Shown: piece after piece, positions 17,933-28,011 of the stretch | Numbering within the stretch: the stretch's first letter is position 1 | How the letters are laid out: the number at the start of each line of letters is the position of its first letter | Source of the DNA: Owenia fusiformis | Taxonomy: Eukaryota > Annelida > Polychaeta > Sabellida > Oweniidae | NCBI GenBank assembly: GCA_903813345.2 | Contig: CAIIXF020000003.1 | Span: forward strand, 4,308,109-4,337,205 | Direction of reading: 5' to 3' | Length of the DNA stretch: 29,097 bases | The notes under the pieces: generated by a model | The model's input: the letters and a program-made list of their open reading frames with translations, nothing else | Databases searched by the model: none | Told to the model about the DNA's origin: nothing | Translations under genes and position numbers: made by a program

Positions 17933-18570
17933 TCAATAATGCGACCCCACCCCTGTGTTGTTGGTCCTCTTTAGTGTTGCGTTCCACGAGCGACGATTTC
18001 CACCATCTGAGTCAGAAGTCTCCTCTGGTGACGAGGTTCGGAGGGAACCATTCCCCACCTCTAAGTCGACGGTCTCCCTTGGTGATGAGGTTCGGAGAGA
18101 CGAAGTCCCCACCTCTTGACAGCTGTCTTCCTTGGGTAGCGAGGTTCGGAGGGACAAAGTCCCCACCTCTTGGTAGCTGTCTCCCTCCGTCGCTTGCATC
18201 TTGTTTCTTGGGGTAACGATTACCTCAGTAGTTTGGCTGACAGTTTCCGACTTTACGGTTCTGGGTAGTCTTGATGACGGTTCTTTGTGGTGAGCAATGG
18301 CTTTATGTTTGAATAAAGCATGTTTGCTGGAGAACTGACTGTCGCAATGGAAACAATCTAACACCTGATTTTTCTTATTTTGGTTGCACTTAGGGATATG
18401 CTGTTCAACATCCTTCTTGAAGCAAACAGTTCATTACAGTTGTTACAACTTACGTATACAGCCTTAGATTTTTTCTCCTGCATGGCTTTTTTCCATTTGA
18501 ATTCCTGGAATTAGCGAAACTCCTCCAGGTCTTCAGATTCCTTCAGGGGACTAACCCCCAATCCCTATCA
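17933..18570 (-). pseudogene. C2HC/C2H2 zinc-finger gene remnant with 18-residue repeats
   Basis: The minus strand first reads ESEDLEEFR, an in-frame TAA, then FQEFKWKKAMQEKKSK and a C2HC finger, CNNCNELFAS..., which is broken by a one-base shift. It then continues with a perfect C2H2 finger, CFHCDSQFSSKHALFKHKAI with AHH (C-x2-C-x12-H-x4-H). A Ser/Thr-rich tail follows with about three 18-residue repeats of the type EVGTSSLRTSSPRETVDL, and a stop. The layout (acidic linker, two fingers, disordered tail) suits a nucleic-acid-binding protein. One stop and one frameshift in about 600 bases argue for recent inactivation, or sequence error. Confidence 0.55.
18010..18185. repeat. 54-bp tandem repeat, about three units
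   Basis: The anchor GAGGTTCGGA recurs at 18033, 18087 and 18141. The unit is a multiple of three and encodes the 18-residue repeats in the tail of the zinc-finger remnant. It is more GC-rich than the surroundings. Confidence 0.85.
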
Positions 18571-18599
18571 AGATTTCAATGATTTCTTCTCTGCCATAT

Positions 18600-19600
18600 T
18601 AGGCTTTTACATCCAGTTATCAACTCCTATCAACTCTTTCAAAATCTAGGGTGTTGTTACATGAAGGAATCAACTTAATATGACCACCTCAGTGTCCCCT
18701 TAATTATATAAGGTCTCATCACATTGCTACTTAAACCAGTCCAGACATCCCGGCACCCAAGACTTAAAACATGTCACTGGCCTGTCACTTGTTGTTTACA
18801 CACCTCTACATGTCATTGGCTACTATTGACATTCCATGAGACAAGATTACGTCAAAATATAAAGCAATCAAAATCAAGTCATCTATAATTGGGGGATTAA
18901 TTCTTTCTATTAGTATATCAGATTATCCCTGCCTTTGTTAAAAACAATTGATCATTGATCTCTCAAGTTCAAACAACATTATAACTAATTAACAGTTATC
19001 TTAAACTGTTCTTGAACTGTATCCAAATGTGCACAATCCCACAACATAATCTCTTAAGAGCTCTAAGATCATATTGCAATTTTATTCAAGGACTTCCTCA
19101 GTTCAATTAATACCCCGGGAACACCTCTAAGTGCCAGTTTCTGTCAATACAAATATTGTCTCTTTTTGAGTTGGCCAGCTCTCAATCAACAAAATCTAAT
19201 CAACACTCATCCCTAAAAGTCCTTTTCACAAATAAACTTAAAAACAGCTTTTTAAATTTTAATTCTCGACTTACGGGTAAACTGTTCTACTGTATGGCCA
19301 CATGCATGCATTTCTTTCCTTTTGATACCAGTAAGCACCACAATGTTAAAAATATTACATTTTTGTCCCGATTACAACCTTTTGTCATACTTGTATTTTC
19401 CCCTTCAGTTATAAATATGGCATCTTATTTGAACTATACTGAGTATCAATGTCACAATTCTTATCCAACAAATATAAGGAATTCCACCTTCCGAATGCTT
19501 TGGAAAGTATTTACAAAAAATATTCTATTTAAGGAGAAGAGTTTTATCTAAAAATCAAAATCAATAATGCTGTTGAATTGAACTGCACTAATTTCATATT
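18600..19600. other. AT-rich spacer with a plus-strand open frame
   Basis: Mostly AT-rich. The plus strand is open over 19156-19551 (131 codons) but opens with TTG and has an asparagine/lysine/phenylalanine-rich composition typical of AT-rich noncoding DNA. I see no family, splice or codon support. Confidence 0.4.
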
Positions 19601-19626
19601 TGTATTGTTGCCAACTGATGGTATTT

Positions 19627-19899
19627 TTAACTTTTACATATATTTTTTTTACATTCATGTCTTTTCAAACCTTTTAATAGCATGTTTGAATGTAAAGTAA
19701 CAAAGGCAACTGCTTGTACTAGTATTTGAGCAGGTACAGTATAGCATAGAGTTGTAATTATTGTTTGGCCAAATAAGTTTTGAAGGGATACATAGTGTTC
19801 TGCCTTGTCAAGGAAACCATGATATACAGTGGACTGGTTTGCAGAGTCAGCTGGGTTGATTGTCATATCTGGTCCTTTATATGACATACCACATAACAT
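19627..19899 (-). CDS. Possible small protein or exon, unrecognised
   Basis: An ATG-started frame of 90 codons gives MLCGMSYKGPDMTINPADSA, then TVYHGFLDKAEHYVSLQNLF and a hydrophobic stretch (IITTLCYTVPAQILVQAVAF), ending with a lysine-rich tail. Amino-acid usage is more protein-like than in neighbouring AT-rich frames. It has no recognisable domain. It could be the downstream exon of the gene starting at 20397, although no acceptor joins it in phase. Confidence 0.25.
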   Translation of the reverse strand: MLCGMSYKGPDMTINPADSANQSTVYHGFLDKAEHYVSLQNLFGQTIITTLCYTVPAQILVQAVAFVTLHSNMLLKGLKRHECKKNICKS

Positions 19900-20265
19900 A
19901 ACTCATTAATGATCATGGTTGCCCTGTTTTTGCATTTTTATGACAGTTAAACATGAGGCGGATCCTCCTCCAATTTTAGTTTCCATTTGCAAATAATTTA
20001 CAGCTAATATACCAAAACAGAGTGCTGAGACCGGGGTCATATGGTCAACACTTTGATTAAAAGATAGTATTAATTATTCTTGGTTATTTAAGTTATCTCT
20101 TCTTTGATAAAGGTTGCTTGTTATATTGTTAATAAATATTTTGTCTCTCTGTAGGAGGTTAATTATTTAGTTTTATCCTTTGTATTAAGATAGCCTTTAA
20201 TTTGACTGCTGAAAAGAAAGAGCATGTCGTGATTTATTATCATTGTACAATAGCGTTTAACTTAC

Positions 20266-20397
20266 TTTAGACATTTCTGTTATCATATTTTCCTCTTTTC
20301 GTTTCAGGAGTATTTCCCTTTGGTTAAGCGATTGAACAACCCAAACAGTGTAAGGTCTATATGTCTTTTGTGATTCCGTAGATCTTTTTGAAGCCAT
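20266..20397 (-). CDS. First coding exon of an unknown gene, 44 codons
   Basis: An ATG (context ATAGATGGC) opens MASKRSTESQKTYRPYTVWV and VQSLNQREILLKRKEENMIT, ending EMSK in phase 0 at a consensus donor AAA|GTAAGT. The peptide is basic, ends in a predicted charged helix and contains no known domain. Start context, uninterrupted frame and donor make this one of the better-supported host exons of the window. I could not identify the next exon. Confidence 0.5.
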
Positions 20398-20884
20398 CTA
20401 TTTTGGATATTTCAAATACAAATACTTTGAATAACAAATAAATGACCTCTTAATTTTGTTAAAGATTTACTTTCCTGGATAATGGATTATCTTTAAAAGT
20501 GAGAAACATTTTTGGAGATTATGTGGTGTTATCGTAAAGTCAATAAAACATTTTAAACTGTATTTATGTTTTTAAGATGAAAACCATAAGTGAAATGCAT
20601 GAAAAAACTCCTCCAATTAATTCTACAAACAACTTTTGAACTTGTTTCATCCGCATTATTTATAGCTATGATATTGTCTCAAAATAAACCGGGAGTGCAG
20701 TAAATAGATTACCATTTATAAAAAATATTTGCCTGAAAGCTTCTTAATCAACTGCCTATGATTGGCTCCATGGCTGTTGTGATATGGGTTATCTAATGTG
20801 ACAAATAAACATCTAGGTATGCTTTCCTGGATGCCACGAGGGTCTCAAATAAAGCCAGTTCTTTTTTGACATGATCAGAGGCAC

Positions 20885-21085
20885 TCATTGCACTCCTGGT
20901 GCAAGTTGTTCTAATGGCATGTATGGCTCTTCAAAATCATCTTCGTTATTATTCAGTGGTATAAAATTAGTGTGATTGATATCTGTGGTGGTGATGGAAG
21001 AACCCACACAGCAGGTATGATCAGGTTCAATGCAGCTTTCGCAAATGTTGTAAAATTCTGTTGTTTTGCTATCTTGAGTCGCAGT
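20885..21085 (-). CDS. 3'-terminal exon of a cysteine-containing acidic protein
   Basis: The acceptor CATCTGTTCACAG lies at 21086-21087 and up, followed by TATQDSKTTEFYNICESCIE, PDHTCCVG, a Thr/Asn-rich segment, an acidic stretch (NNNEDDFEEPYMPLEQLAPG) and a TGA. CESC and the downstream CC could form a small zinc or disulfide site. The frame also stays open upstream into the 25-bp tandem repeat (CSCGKANICSQ), so without transcript data the exon start is uncertain. No family recognised. Confidence 0.4.
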   Translation of the reverse strand, partial: TATQDSKTTEFYNICESCIEPDHTCCVGSSITTTDINHTNFIPLNNNEDDFEEPYMPLEQLAPGVQ

Positions 21086-21100
21086 CTGTGAACAGATGTT

Positions 21101-21204
21101 GGCCTTTCCACAGCTACACCAAGCTGGCCTTTCCACAGCTACACCAAGCTGGCCTTTCCACAGCTACACCAAGCTGGCCTTTCCACAGCTACACCAAGCT
21201 GGCC
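21101..21204. repeat. 25-bp tandem repeat, four identical units
   Basis: Units of GGCCTTTCCACAGCTACACC plus AAGCT start at 21101, 21126, 21151 and 21176 and are identical, with a partial GGCC at the end. Identity points to very recent expansion. Because 25 is not a multiple of 3, each unit shifts the frame; this produces the overlapping plus-strand frames here, which are artefacts of the repeat. Confidence 0.98.
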
Positions 21205-22082
21205 AGGGTAGTTCATGTACTGGCAATCTACTTCGAGGCAAATTGAGATTTGTTAACAGTATAGGCAAACCCATGTTTCACAGGTATTTGTACACATGTG
21301 CATAATACAGTGTCTTGTTTAGGATTGTATACTTTAAATAAATTGGAAAGAATACAATATAGAGGTTCTTGTGCAAGGTCGTCCCATCTGAGCTTTGATA
21401 ATTCTTCTTTATCGAGTCAAAGATGCGATAAAGAAACATTACCAAAGCGAGTTAAGAATGGACGGTATTTCTCATGTATGAGTACAAGAAAGCTTTTCTC
21501 ACATGATTTTTTTTGTATTATGGCATACTTTTACAGTAGCCTAGCATTTCATCTTTCGCTTATGGTGTCATAACAATATTGTTGAATATACAGAGATATT
21601 TTGGCAACAAAGCTTCATTGTTATGATGTCACAGCTTATTTTTCTAGAATGAGCATGGATACTTGTAGCAACAATGTATTTGTTGCCATATGTTGTTGAT
21701 TTTTATAAGTCTTCAAGTCCTCTCGGCCAACATGACAACCCCAAAAAAGGTTGTTTTGTTAGTTGATCTGACTAGAGACAGCTGATATTAATGCTCAGAC
21801 ACACCAGCACCAGAGGAAGCACCCTACCCTTTGGCGCTAGTGCTTACAAAAACTGTTCAAAAGAAATGGATACAACAGAATGCCAATCTAAATAACAGCG
21901 AGTTGAGGTAATATTTCAATAAACAGGTCTGTTTTGTTATTGTTATACCTTTATTTTATACAATATATATGCAATATATATACAATAGAACCTGCTAAGT
22001 GGAACACCTCAAAAGTGGAACCTTTTTTGTGGTCCAAAGTATGTTCCTCTTACATTCTACTGTAATAATATATTACATGTAC
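21205..22082. other. Spacer; possible pogo-type terminal motif
   Basis: No supported gene. Near 21986-22020 the sequence CAATAGAACCTGCTAAGTGG followed by AACACC resembles the ends of pogo/Tigger-like DNA transposons, but no inverted partner was found within the window. Confidence 0.3.
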
Positions 22083-22307
22083 CTTGAAATCTTTCTCCAC
22101 TGTCCCCTGAAGTCCTTGAGGGTAAAGGCTCCTCCAAGCATCCTTCTAGCAATTGAAAAGAATCCTTCAACATCATCTGTTGTAGATGCTCATTGGTGCT
22201 CCGGTCCATTATCAGTATTGGAGAGTCTGTTGATTTCTTGGGACTCAATATTGCTGGTCAACTCTATCAGAACTTGATAGGTGAAGCCTCTGATGTCTGA
22301 CATTGGT
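22083..22307 (-). pseudogene. Exon of an uncharacterised transposon-associated family, one stop
   Basis: Bounded by TCACTATTTTTAG and CAAG|GTACATG. It reads MSDIRGFTYQVLIELTSNIE, NGPEHQ, a TGA (22190-22192), then ASTTDDVEGFFSIARRMLGG and AFTLKDFRGQWRKIS. I recall R-A-S-T-x-D-D-V-E-x-F-F-S and FTLK...WRK as a conserved block of widespread, uncharacterised invertebrate proteins of mobile-element type; in them the residue at the stop is Arg. CGA to TGA is the change expected from decay of a methylated CpG. Probably a dead copy. Confidence 0.45.
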
Positions 22308-22520
22308 CTAAAAATAGTGATTTTTGTCAGAGTTTTGTTTGTTTATCTTTATTTCCTTCTCGAAGAGCTTTTTTTAAAAATAATTATACAAGCAGTTATT
22401 TACAAACAATTATTTACAAAACAAATATCATGAATTTCCTAAGATGCGAAACAGTTTCTGAAAAATAGGGGAAGGCATGAATCAACATGTTTGCAAATCG
22501 GCAAATTCACAAATTTAAAA

Positions 22521-22805
22521 TCAAAAATTAAGATTTCCTCCACATCTACAGAAATCTATAATGGCTTTCCTTAATCCTTTTGCTCCATCTTTATAGGGCG
22601 GCGGAGCGTTTACACTATGGAAAAAGCAATTCCCATCATATGGGACATTTGTTAGTAGGCTGTATCTGTAGGTTTTCGCGACAGTGACAAAAGTCTTGAA
22701 TTCTTCTGTCCTTGTAAATGGCCTCCTCCCGTGCAGTACTAACTGGTAAAATAACATGACTCCATTAAAGAATACACAAAAATTCAGAAGCTCTTCCTCC
22801 ATAAG
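22521..22805 (-). CDS. Second OTU-like exon
   Basis: After an acceptor (TTGTCTTTTATAG) the frame reads MEEELLNFCVFFNGVMLFYQ, then FKTFVTVAKTYRYSLLTNVP, YDGNCFFHSVN and GLRKAIIDFCRCGG before a stop. DGNC carries the catalytic Asp and Cys of OTU-type cysteine proteases, and LRKAIIDF matches the following helix. The catalytic His is not present here. It is not a copy of the OTU-like frame at 10914-11507: only the DGNC core agrees. It may be an internal exon, or a fragment of a mobile element. Confidence 0.45.
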   Translation of the reverse strand, partial: LMEEELLNFCVFFNGVMLFYQLVLHGRRPFTRTEEFKTFVTVAKTYRYSLLTNVPYDGNCFFHSVNAPPPYKDGAKGLRKAIIDFCRCGGNLNF

Positions 22806-23146
22806 CTATAAAAGACAAGGTTACAAGAAACAAGGGAAGAGGCCTACTATAAATTTAATAGTTTCTTTCCCTTTGTAATTTGAATAGGGTTCCTAAAACT
22901 GATCAATTGCTTCAAGTGTTAAATGCTTGTCATAAGCTCTCCCTACATAAGCTACAAAAGACTAGTTCACAAACAAACAAAGGGAATTACCATGAATTCA
23001 ATGTCATTTTCAGGGAACTTTCTCATGTATAAAGTCAGTGGCAGGTTTTGTGATTGAAAAGTTTCTCAAAGTTTGTCCTTATACTTGATCATTTCTTGCA
23101 ACGATTTAAGCATTCTCTAAAAACTGCTCATCATACGTCCGCATCA

Positions 23147-23195
23147 AATTTTTACTGTTTTGGAGATATTTGACATAAAAAAAACAGTAAAAATT
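23147..23195. repeat. Perfect 15-bp hairpin
   Basis: AATTTTTACTGTTTT (23147-23161) and AAAACAGTAAAAATT (23181-23195) are exact complements with a 19-base loop. AT-rich; it may be a small MITE remnant or chance. Confidence 0.75.
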
Positions 23196-23304
23196 AGTTA
23201 ATTTTCAACTTGCTTCAATTTGACCAAATTCCTTTTTGAAAATCATCTACAAGTTGCCAGGAAAAGTCTGAATAAGTAAAATTTTCAAGGTCAAAGGAAC
23301 TTAC

Positions 23305-23402
23305 CTTTGAATAAGTGCTGCAATGGTATCGTGTGCCGCACATGCCTGAGAAACCCCTGATGCATCAAAGTGTGTTTTGACTGGTGACCAAAGTTGCCTC
23401 AT
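23305..23402 (-). CDS. Candidate exon ending at a strong donor
   Basis: From an ATG (23402) the frame gives MRQLWSPVKTHFDASGVSQA and CAAHDTIAALIQ, ending in phase 2 at CAAAG|GTAAGT. A different frame is open just upstream (23607-23365; TATERLIIIESLLSGINEAT), overlapping this one. The two may be one protein broken by a frameshift. No family recognised. Confidence 0.35.
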
Positions 23403-23609
23403 TTATTCCTGACAGGAGGCTCTCGATTATTATGAGTCTCTCAGTTGCAGTGACATTTGTCATTTTGTACTTCTGGCATATTTGCGAAACGTTTTTCAGT
23501 TTATTTACTGAAGGTCCCAAAAATAGATAGGGTGAATTTGATACTGGACTTATGTCTACAATCAAATTGAAACATAATGAGTTCCTAATTAAATGGACAC
23601 TATGCATAT

Positions 23610-24565
23610 TTTTTAATACAGTACTCCCAATTAATTTTGCTAGTTTTAATTTTGCGAATTTTGAGAAAACAAGATTTCGTGGTTATTAAAGGACCACTTA
23701 AAGTATCGCAACAGAACCAACATAGCAATATCATTTTTATAATATTATTATATTACTATAGGTGAACAGACTATTATACAGTATTACTATTATTATTCCA
23801 TAGTTTGTTTGTGTCAGTGCTAGTTAGGGTGATAATCATAGTTTATTGTGTCTGGTTCCATAGTGTGTCATTCTGTATCTATTTACACTATTTGATTTTA
23901 GAGAAAAGTCAACATTCTATAATTTACTTATCTTATGAGTTAAATCCACTCATGCATATGCGCATGTTAGGAAAAATATCATATCATATCACTCATAATC
24001 TATTTACATATTTATAGCTCTAGATTTAGCTATATTTCAAGTATCCAGTAAAACTACTAATTTTACTCCTGTTTTATTTAGACAGTTTTGCAAAACTTAT
24101 AAAACTTTGGCAATCAATTGCATGTCTAGTATTGTTTACTAAAGGAATAAAGGACCTTTTACACCCTCCATTGGGATCTCCCCATGGGGAAAAAATAATT
24201 CATCTGATTTTTCAAAATGAGTATTCTGCTTCAATTATTACATTTATATGCACACTAGTATCTTATTGACCTATATTCAGCACTGTATTGATGTATAGGC
24301 CACTTATTAGGGTCATAATTCAATCATGAAGTGTAGAGGCATAGATTCCAAACCAGGAAGTATTTTTGTGTCTGTCAAAATCCATTTACATCATACGCAT
24401 CCCTGCATCTTATCCAAATATGTTACACTGTAGAACTTGATATCCTCTATCATATGTGCAGATTTTGAGAAGCTCCGAGGAGTTGTTTTTCTCAAATTGA
24501 GATGACAAGATCCATGAAAAAAATTCAAAATGGCCACCAACAAACCAATCTTTCCTACTGTGTAT
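23610..24565. other. AT-rich spacer
   Basis: No supported coding region. The sequence is rich in ATTATTA and ATATCATATCAT runs. Confidence 0.4.
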
Positions 24566-24568
24566 GTT

Positions 24569-24653
24569 GATGAAAGGTTAATATCTAATTGTGTATTCAG
24601 TGAAAATTCAAATGGAGGTTAGATCATGAAAGCTGACACTCAGCTTTCCTATG
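24569..24653. repeat. Dispersed 85-bp repeat, copy 2
   Basis: Second copy of the sequence at 3847-3931, same orientation, about 20.7 kb away. Its flanks do not resemble those of copy 1, so the repeat boundaries are close to these coordinates. Confidence 0.9.
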
Positions 24654-24839
24654 GTGTTTGGAGGCCATTTCTACCATGTTTGGAGGCTTGAAATGGCACC
24701 ACAAAAGGACAGTCTTTGTGGAATGTTTATAAAATAATTATAAAAATAAGTACATGTGTGGAATATAAGCATTTTTGTGCCTGAACAAATTTGTCCAGTC
24801 ACTTTGAAACACTCCCACGCCTGGTGATCATACAAATTG

Positions 24840-25325
24840 GATGGAGGGGGTAGGATTGAGGAGATAGGATGGACACAATAGAATAGTATAGGATTCACAA
24901 GAACTTGTGTATTTGATAGATATAAAACTCAGAACCCCATCAAGAAACTGGATATTATATCTCTGGAGAATGAAAAATGGGAAAATTTGGAGTCATAAGA
25001 ATAAATTCAAGTAGCATGTCTTATCATGTCTTATCATGTCTTATATACATGTTCTTCTTGTTCCTTCCCATTGGTAATGATAGAGACGGCAGCATGGATT
25101 TCGATTTCATTGATGCCTCTTTTGACTTGGTGTCCTGTTTGACCGAGGACGTCATCAGAGCCAGGGCTGCCTCAATCCCCTTTTCCAGAGCCAGGGCTGC
25201 CTCAATCCCCTTTTCCAGAGCCAGGGCTGCCTCAATCCCCTTTTCCAGAGCCACTCTCAAGACCCAAGCCCTGGACTCTGGTGTCACACGTTGGAGTGCT
25301 CTTGTCAACTGGAATAAAAAAGAAG
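24840..25325. repeat. Dispersed ~440-bp repeat, copy 2, open on both strands
   Basis: Matches 13630-14068 in the same orientation. Here the 30-bp block at 25161-25250 occurs three times. Minus strand: TRALQRVTPESRAWVLRVAL, three ALEKGIEAAL units and TSSVKQDTKSKEASMKSKSM. Plus strand: DGSMDFDFIDASFDLVSCLT and three ARAASIPFSR units. Either could be the original coding frame. The minus frame reads more like a helical protein and matches the orientation of nearly all other coding sequence, but I cannot decide. Confidence 0.85.
25161..25250. repeat. 30-bp in-frame tandem triplication
   Basis: Three identical units CCAGGGCTGCCTCAATCCCC plus TTTTCCAGAG. The length keeps the frame, adding ten residues per unit. 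The copy at 13630-14068 has one unit, so the expansion happened after the two copies separated. Confidence 0.97.
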
Positions 25326-25527
25326 CTAAGTAAAAAAACTAAGTACATTATGTTAAATTTTGAAGAGAATTGGCGCATATTTAAAGGAACATTCCTGGCC
25401 AGATCATTTCTCTCCTAATATGGTAGCTACAACTGTATGTCCATCACCAGTACCAGTTGCTCTGTTGTGGGTTCTGGTTTGTCTGTCCAGTCTGTGACTT
25501 CTGGTACTACATTGTCTGGCTATTGTG

Positions 25528-25698
25528 CTAAAGGGCACATAGTTTTTCCATAACTTGTAGGAAGGCAATGGTATCCTTCTTGTTGTAACATTGATAAGCT
25601 ATTTTCAGCTGGTCATCCTTCAACACTATAACGCTCATATTGAAGTTAGCCTTATTCTTGTTAAATGCATCCAAGAACTTACTTCGAATGTCTGACAT
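25528..25698 (-). pseudogene. RecQ-like helicase N-terminal fragment lacking the P-loop
   Basis: An ATG-started frame of 56 codons reads MSDIRSKFLDAFNKNKANFN, VIVLKDDQLKIAYQCYNKKD and TIAFL, then QVMEKLCAL and a stop. LKDDQ..A......KKDTIAFL resembles the Q motif and the approach to the Walker A loop of RecQ-type DNA helicases, where PTG.GKS should come after FL. Instead the sequence jumps to QVMEKL, as if the loop had been deleted, or as if a short exon had been fused. Without the P-loop it cannot be an active helicase. Confidence 0.4.
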
Positions 25699-26162
25699 AT
25701 TTGGTTACTACTGCTTTTGAAATAGTTTCCTAAAACCGATGTTGCATCAATAGACTCTGCACAAACACTAATGGAACTTTATCTTATCCACTGGACGTAA
25801 TTAATATTCCCTACACCACTTTTCTCTTCAGATCAATAGCCTCGTTAAAGGTGGTCCGAGAGTGCTCTTAACTCATGTATCCAATAATTTTATGGCATCA
25901 AATGTTTCTATTTTGATGAGAAAGTGGTGTGTGCATATGAAGACACAAAATGGGATAAATGGAGATCATGTGTATAAGGATAGTCCTGTCAGCCTATTTT
26001 TAAATCTTGTTATTAAAAATGTTGGACAATTTTTTCATTTGGGTGACACCTCTCTATTATAAGATGAATCAATATACAGGATTACCAGGTTTCTTTTCAT
26101 TTTTTGAACTTGTTTTATTACAGTGTCGCCAATGGAGGACAAAGGTTATATCCATTATGTAC

Positions 26163-26271
26163 CTGTTGTTGTCCATCCTGAACTTCATCACCATCTTCAT
26201 CATGTTCACCATCAATCTGGGGTGCTTGTTCATTTAGTTGTACTTGAGGAGGCTGGCTATCATCTTCAAAA
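26163..26271 (-). CDS. Internal exon encoding an acidic, Gln-rich segment
   Basis: A clean internal exon: acceptor TTTTGTTTTAG, 109 bases, donor CAG|GTACAT. The only long open frame gives FEDDSQPPQVQLNEQAPQID and GEHDEDGDEVQDGQQQ, entering in phase 1 and leaving in phase 0. Acidic, Gln-rich, no cysteine: probably a disordered linker of a host protein. The neighbouring exons are not recognised; they may be outside the window. Confidence 0.5.
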
Positions 26272-26279
26272 CTAAAACA

Positions 26280-27210
26280 AAATTCTAATGGTAATATAAT
26301 CTCTCAAGATGGAAAAAGCCTTTGTCATGTGTAAAATGTTGCTGTCACCTTATGGATGACATGGATGATCTTTGAATGAATTGCAAACGCGATGTTAACC
26401 AATGTATGACATTGTATGGTTATACGATACAACATTTGATATTTATAATAAAACATTTGATATTTGTAGACATATGTTTAGCATTAATTTTAACATGAGT
26501 AGAAAAGTGATGTCATCCAATTGATATAATATTATCCAAAATCACCTATCTAAGTCAATATCTTATCACTGAACTATATTTTAAGAGGTTTAGTCCGAAT
26601 CTGAATCTCTAGGCATGAAACGCTGCAAATCTGATCCATCTATATCAGCTTTTGCTCTCTAGTAAGCTGTATAGGTGTTTGAAGCTCGTATTACTTATAA
26701 ACATTAACTGTATGTATGGTGGCATTATTGTTAATTATAGGCAAAATAACTGGGGTCTAGATAAGTTGAAAAAGTTATTAGCCAATGTGGCTTATGTTTT
26801 CTAAAAACTATTTGAGACTGAATACTCTTTATTTTATGAGTACTAGTATCAACAACTATTTTTGATGTTATGAGTATTAACTACCATTTTTTCAATTTTT
26901 CTTCAACATGTATTGTAATGACTTCAGTATGAATGAAATGTCCCTTGGTGTTCTGGTCCTGGATTGTGATATTGGTTCTCGATTGGAGGGGGGAGGGGGA
27001 TGTTAGACATTGTTTCTTTTCATGTTAGATCATGGTTTTTAAAGCCTAACATATCTTTATTTGGACCTCTGGTTTATTCTCACATGTCTGTCTATACGCT
27101 GCTATGGCATCCCTATTTGCTCTCTGCTTGATAATATCATTTTGTTTTTCATGACATGACATGACAATAGCCAAGACTCCTGACATGTTCATTTGAATTG
27201 ATGCTTTTAG
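26280..27210. other. AT-rich spacer
   Basis: No supported gene on either strand. A purine tract (GGAGGGGGGAGGGGGA) lies near 26984-26999. Confidence 0.4.
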
Positions 27211-27214
27211 TTCC

Positions 27215-27460
27215 AAACATATTTAAAAAATGTCGTATAGAATTCCAATTGTACAAGATAATTAATCTTGAAATGGCAGACCAATTCCCAAAACGTAATG
27301 ATCACCCTGCATATCATTATCTAGCACATAATATACATGCAAGAAATTGGACAGCAATGTCAAAGTATGTGGTATGATGTTCTTTGTGGAAATCCAGAAG
27401 ATCGATCTTCCAATTGTCTAACATGCCGATTCCATAGTTGCACCTAACAGCATTGTATCT
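27215..27460 (+). pseudogene. Possible plus-strand coding remnant
   Basis: One plus frame reads MADQFPKRNDHPAYHYLAHN and IHARNWTAMSK and stops. A second continues after a one-base shift as MWYDVLCGNPEDRSSNCLTC with RFHSCT. The Cys-rich end and continuity across the shift suggest a decayed protein of unknown family. This is the only coding-like plus-strand segment I can support at all. Confidence 0.25.
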
Positions 27461-27784
27461 CACCTACACATTGTCAGAAAATAGCATGGAATTAAAGAAA
27501 TATCCATTTCATTTAAAATCCATGTTACACTTGTTCAATTGTAATATAATTAAGTAAAACAATAATTTAATAATAATGATTTTCAGAATATTCACTATAT
27601 TTTTACTATAACTATGAATAGGTTGAAAATCTTGTCTTGATTTAATTTATTTTTCCATGTTCAATTTTCAACCTGATGCAATTATTAATCAGTTATTCAT
27701 ATTTTATACTTACAGTTCAACTATCTAGAGAAAAGCCTAGAAAAGTTATGGTAAATTAGATGAGCAATCTGAAAAGTATACATT

Positions 27785-27847
27785 TCTGATAGGGGGAAGT
27801 GAGATTAGGGTAGCTGGGGGGGGGGGGGTAGAGGGGAGGGGGGGGTG
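27785..27847 (+). repeat. G-rich tract with G-quadruplex potential
   Basis: Runs of 5, 3, 13, 4 and 9 or so G occur within 63 bases (AGGGGG, TAGGG, a 13-G run at 27816-27828, GAGGGGAGGG and onwards). The pattern could form a four-stranded structure. Long G runs are also common sites of sequencing length error. Confidence 0.7.
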
Positions 27848-28011
27848 AGTCACTAGTTAAATTCAAAGAAATTAACACCTGTAAGAAAAAAAACATACTA
27901 GATTTTTTCTAAATTGAAAAACAACACACTTTCAACTAATCCAATTCATTCACATTCACAGTGTAAAATGGGGAAATGAGATTTAAATCTTTCAACCGTT
28001 TATGTAAAAGA

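Noticed and set aside
19156-19551. 131-codon plus-strand open frame
   Set aside because: No ATG at its start, composition typical of AT-rich noncoding DNA, no domain and no splice support.
21061-21305. Plus-strand frames with FPQLHQAG or FHSYTKLA repeats
   Set aside because: Produced by the 25-bp tandem repeat shifting frames; no other support.
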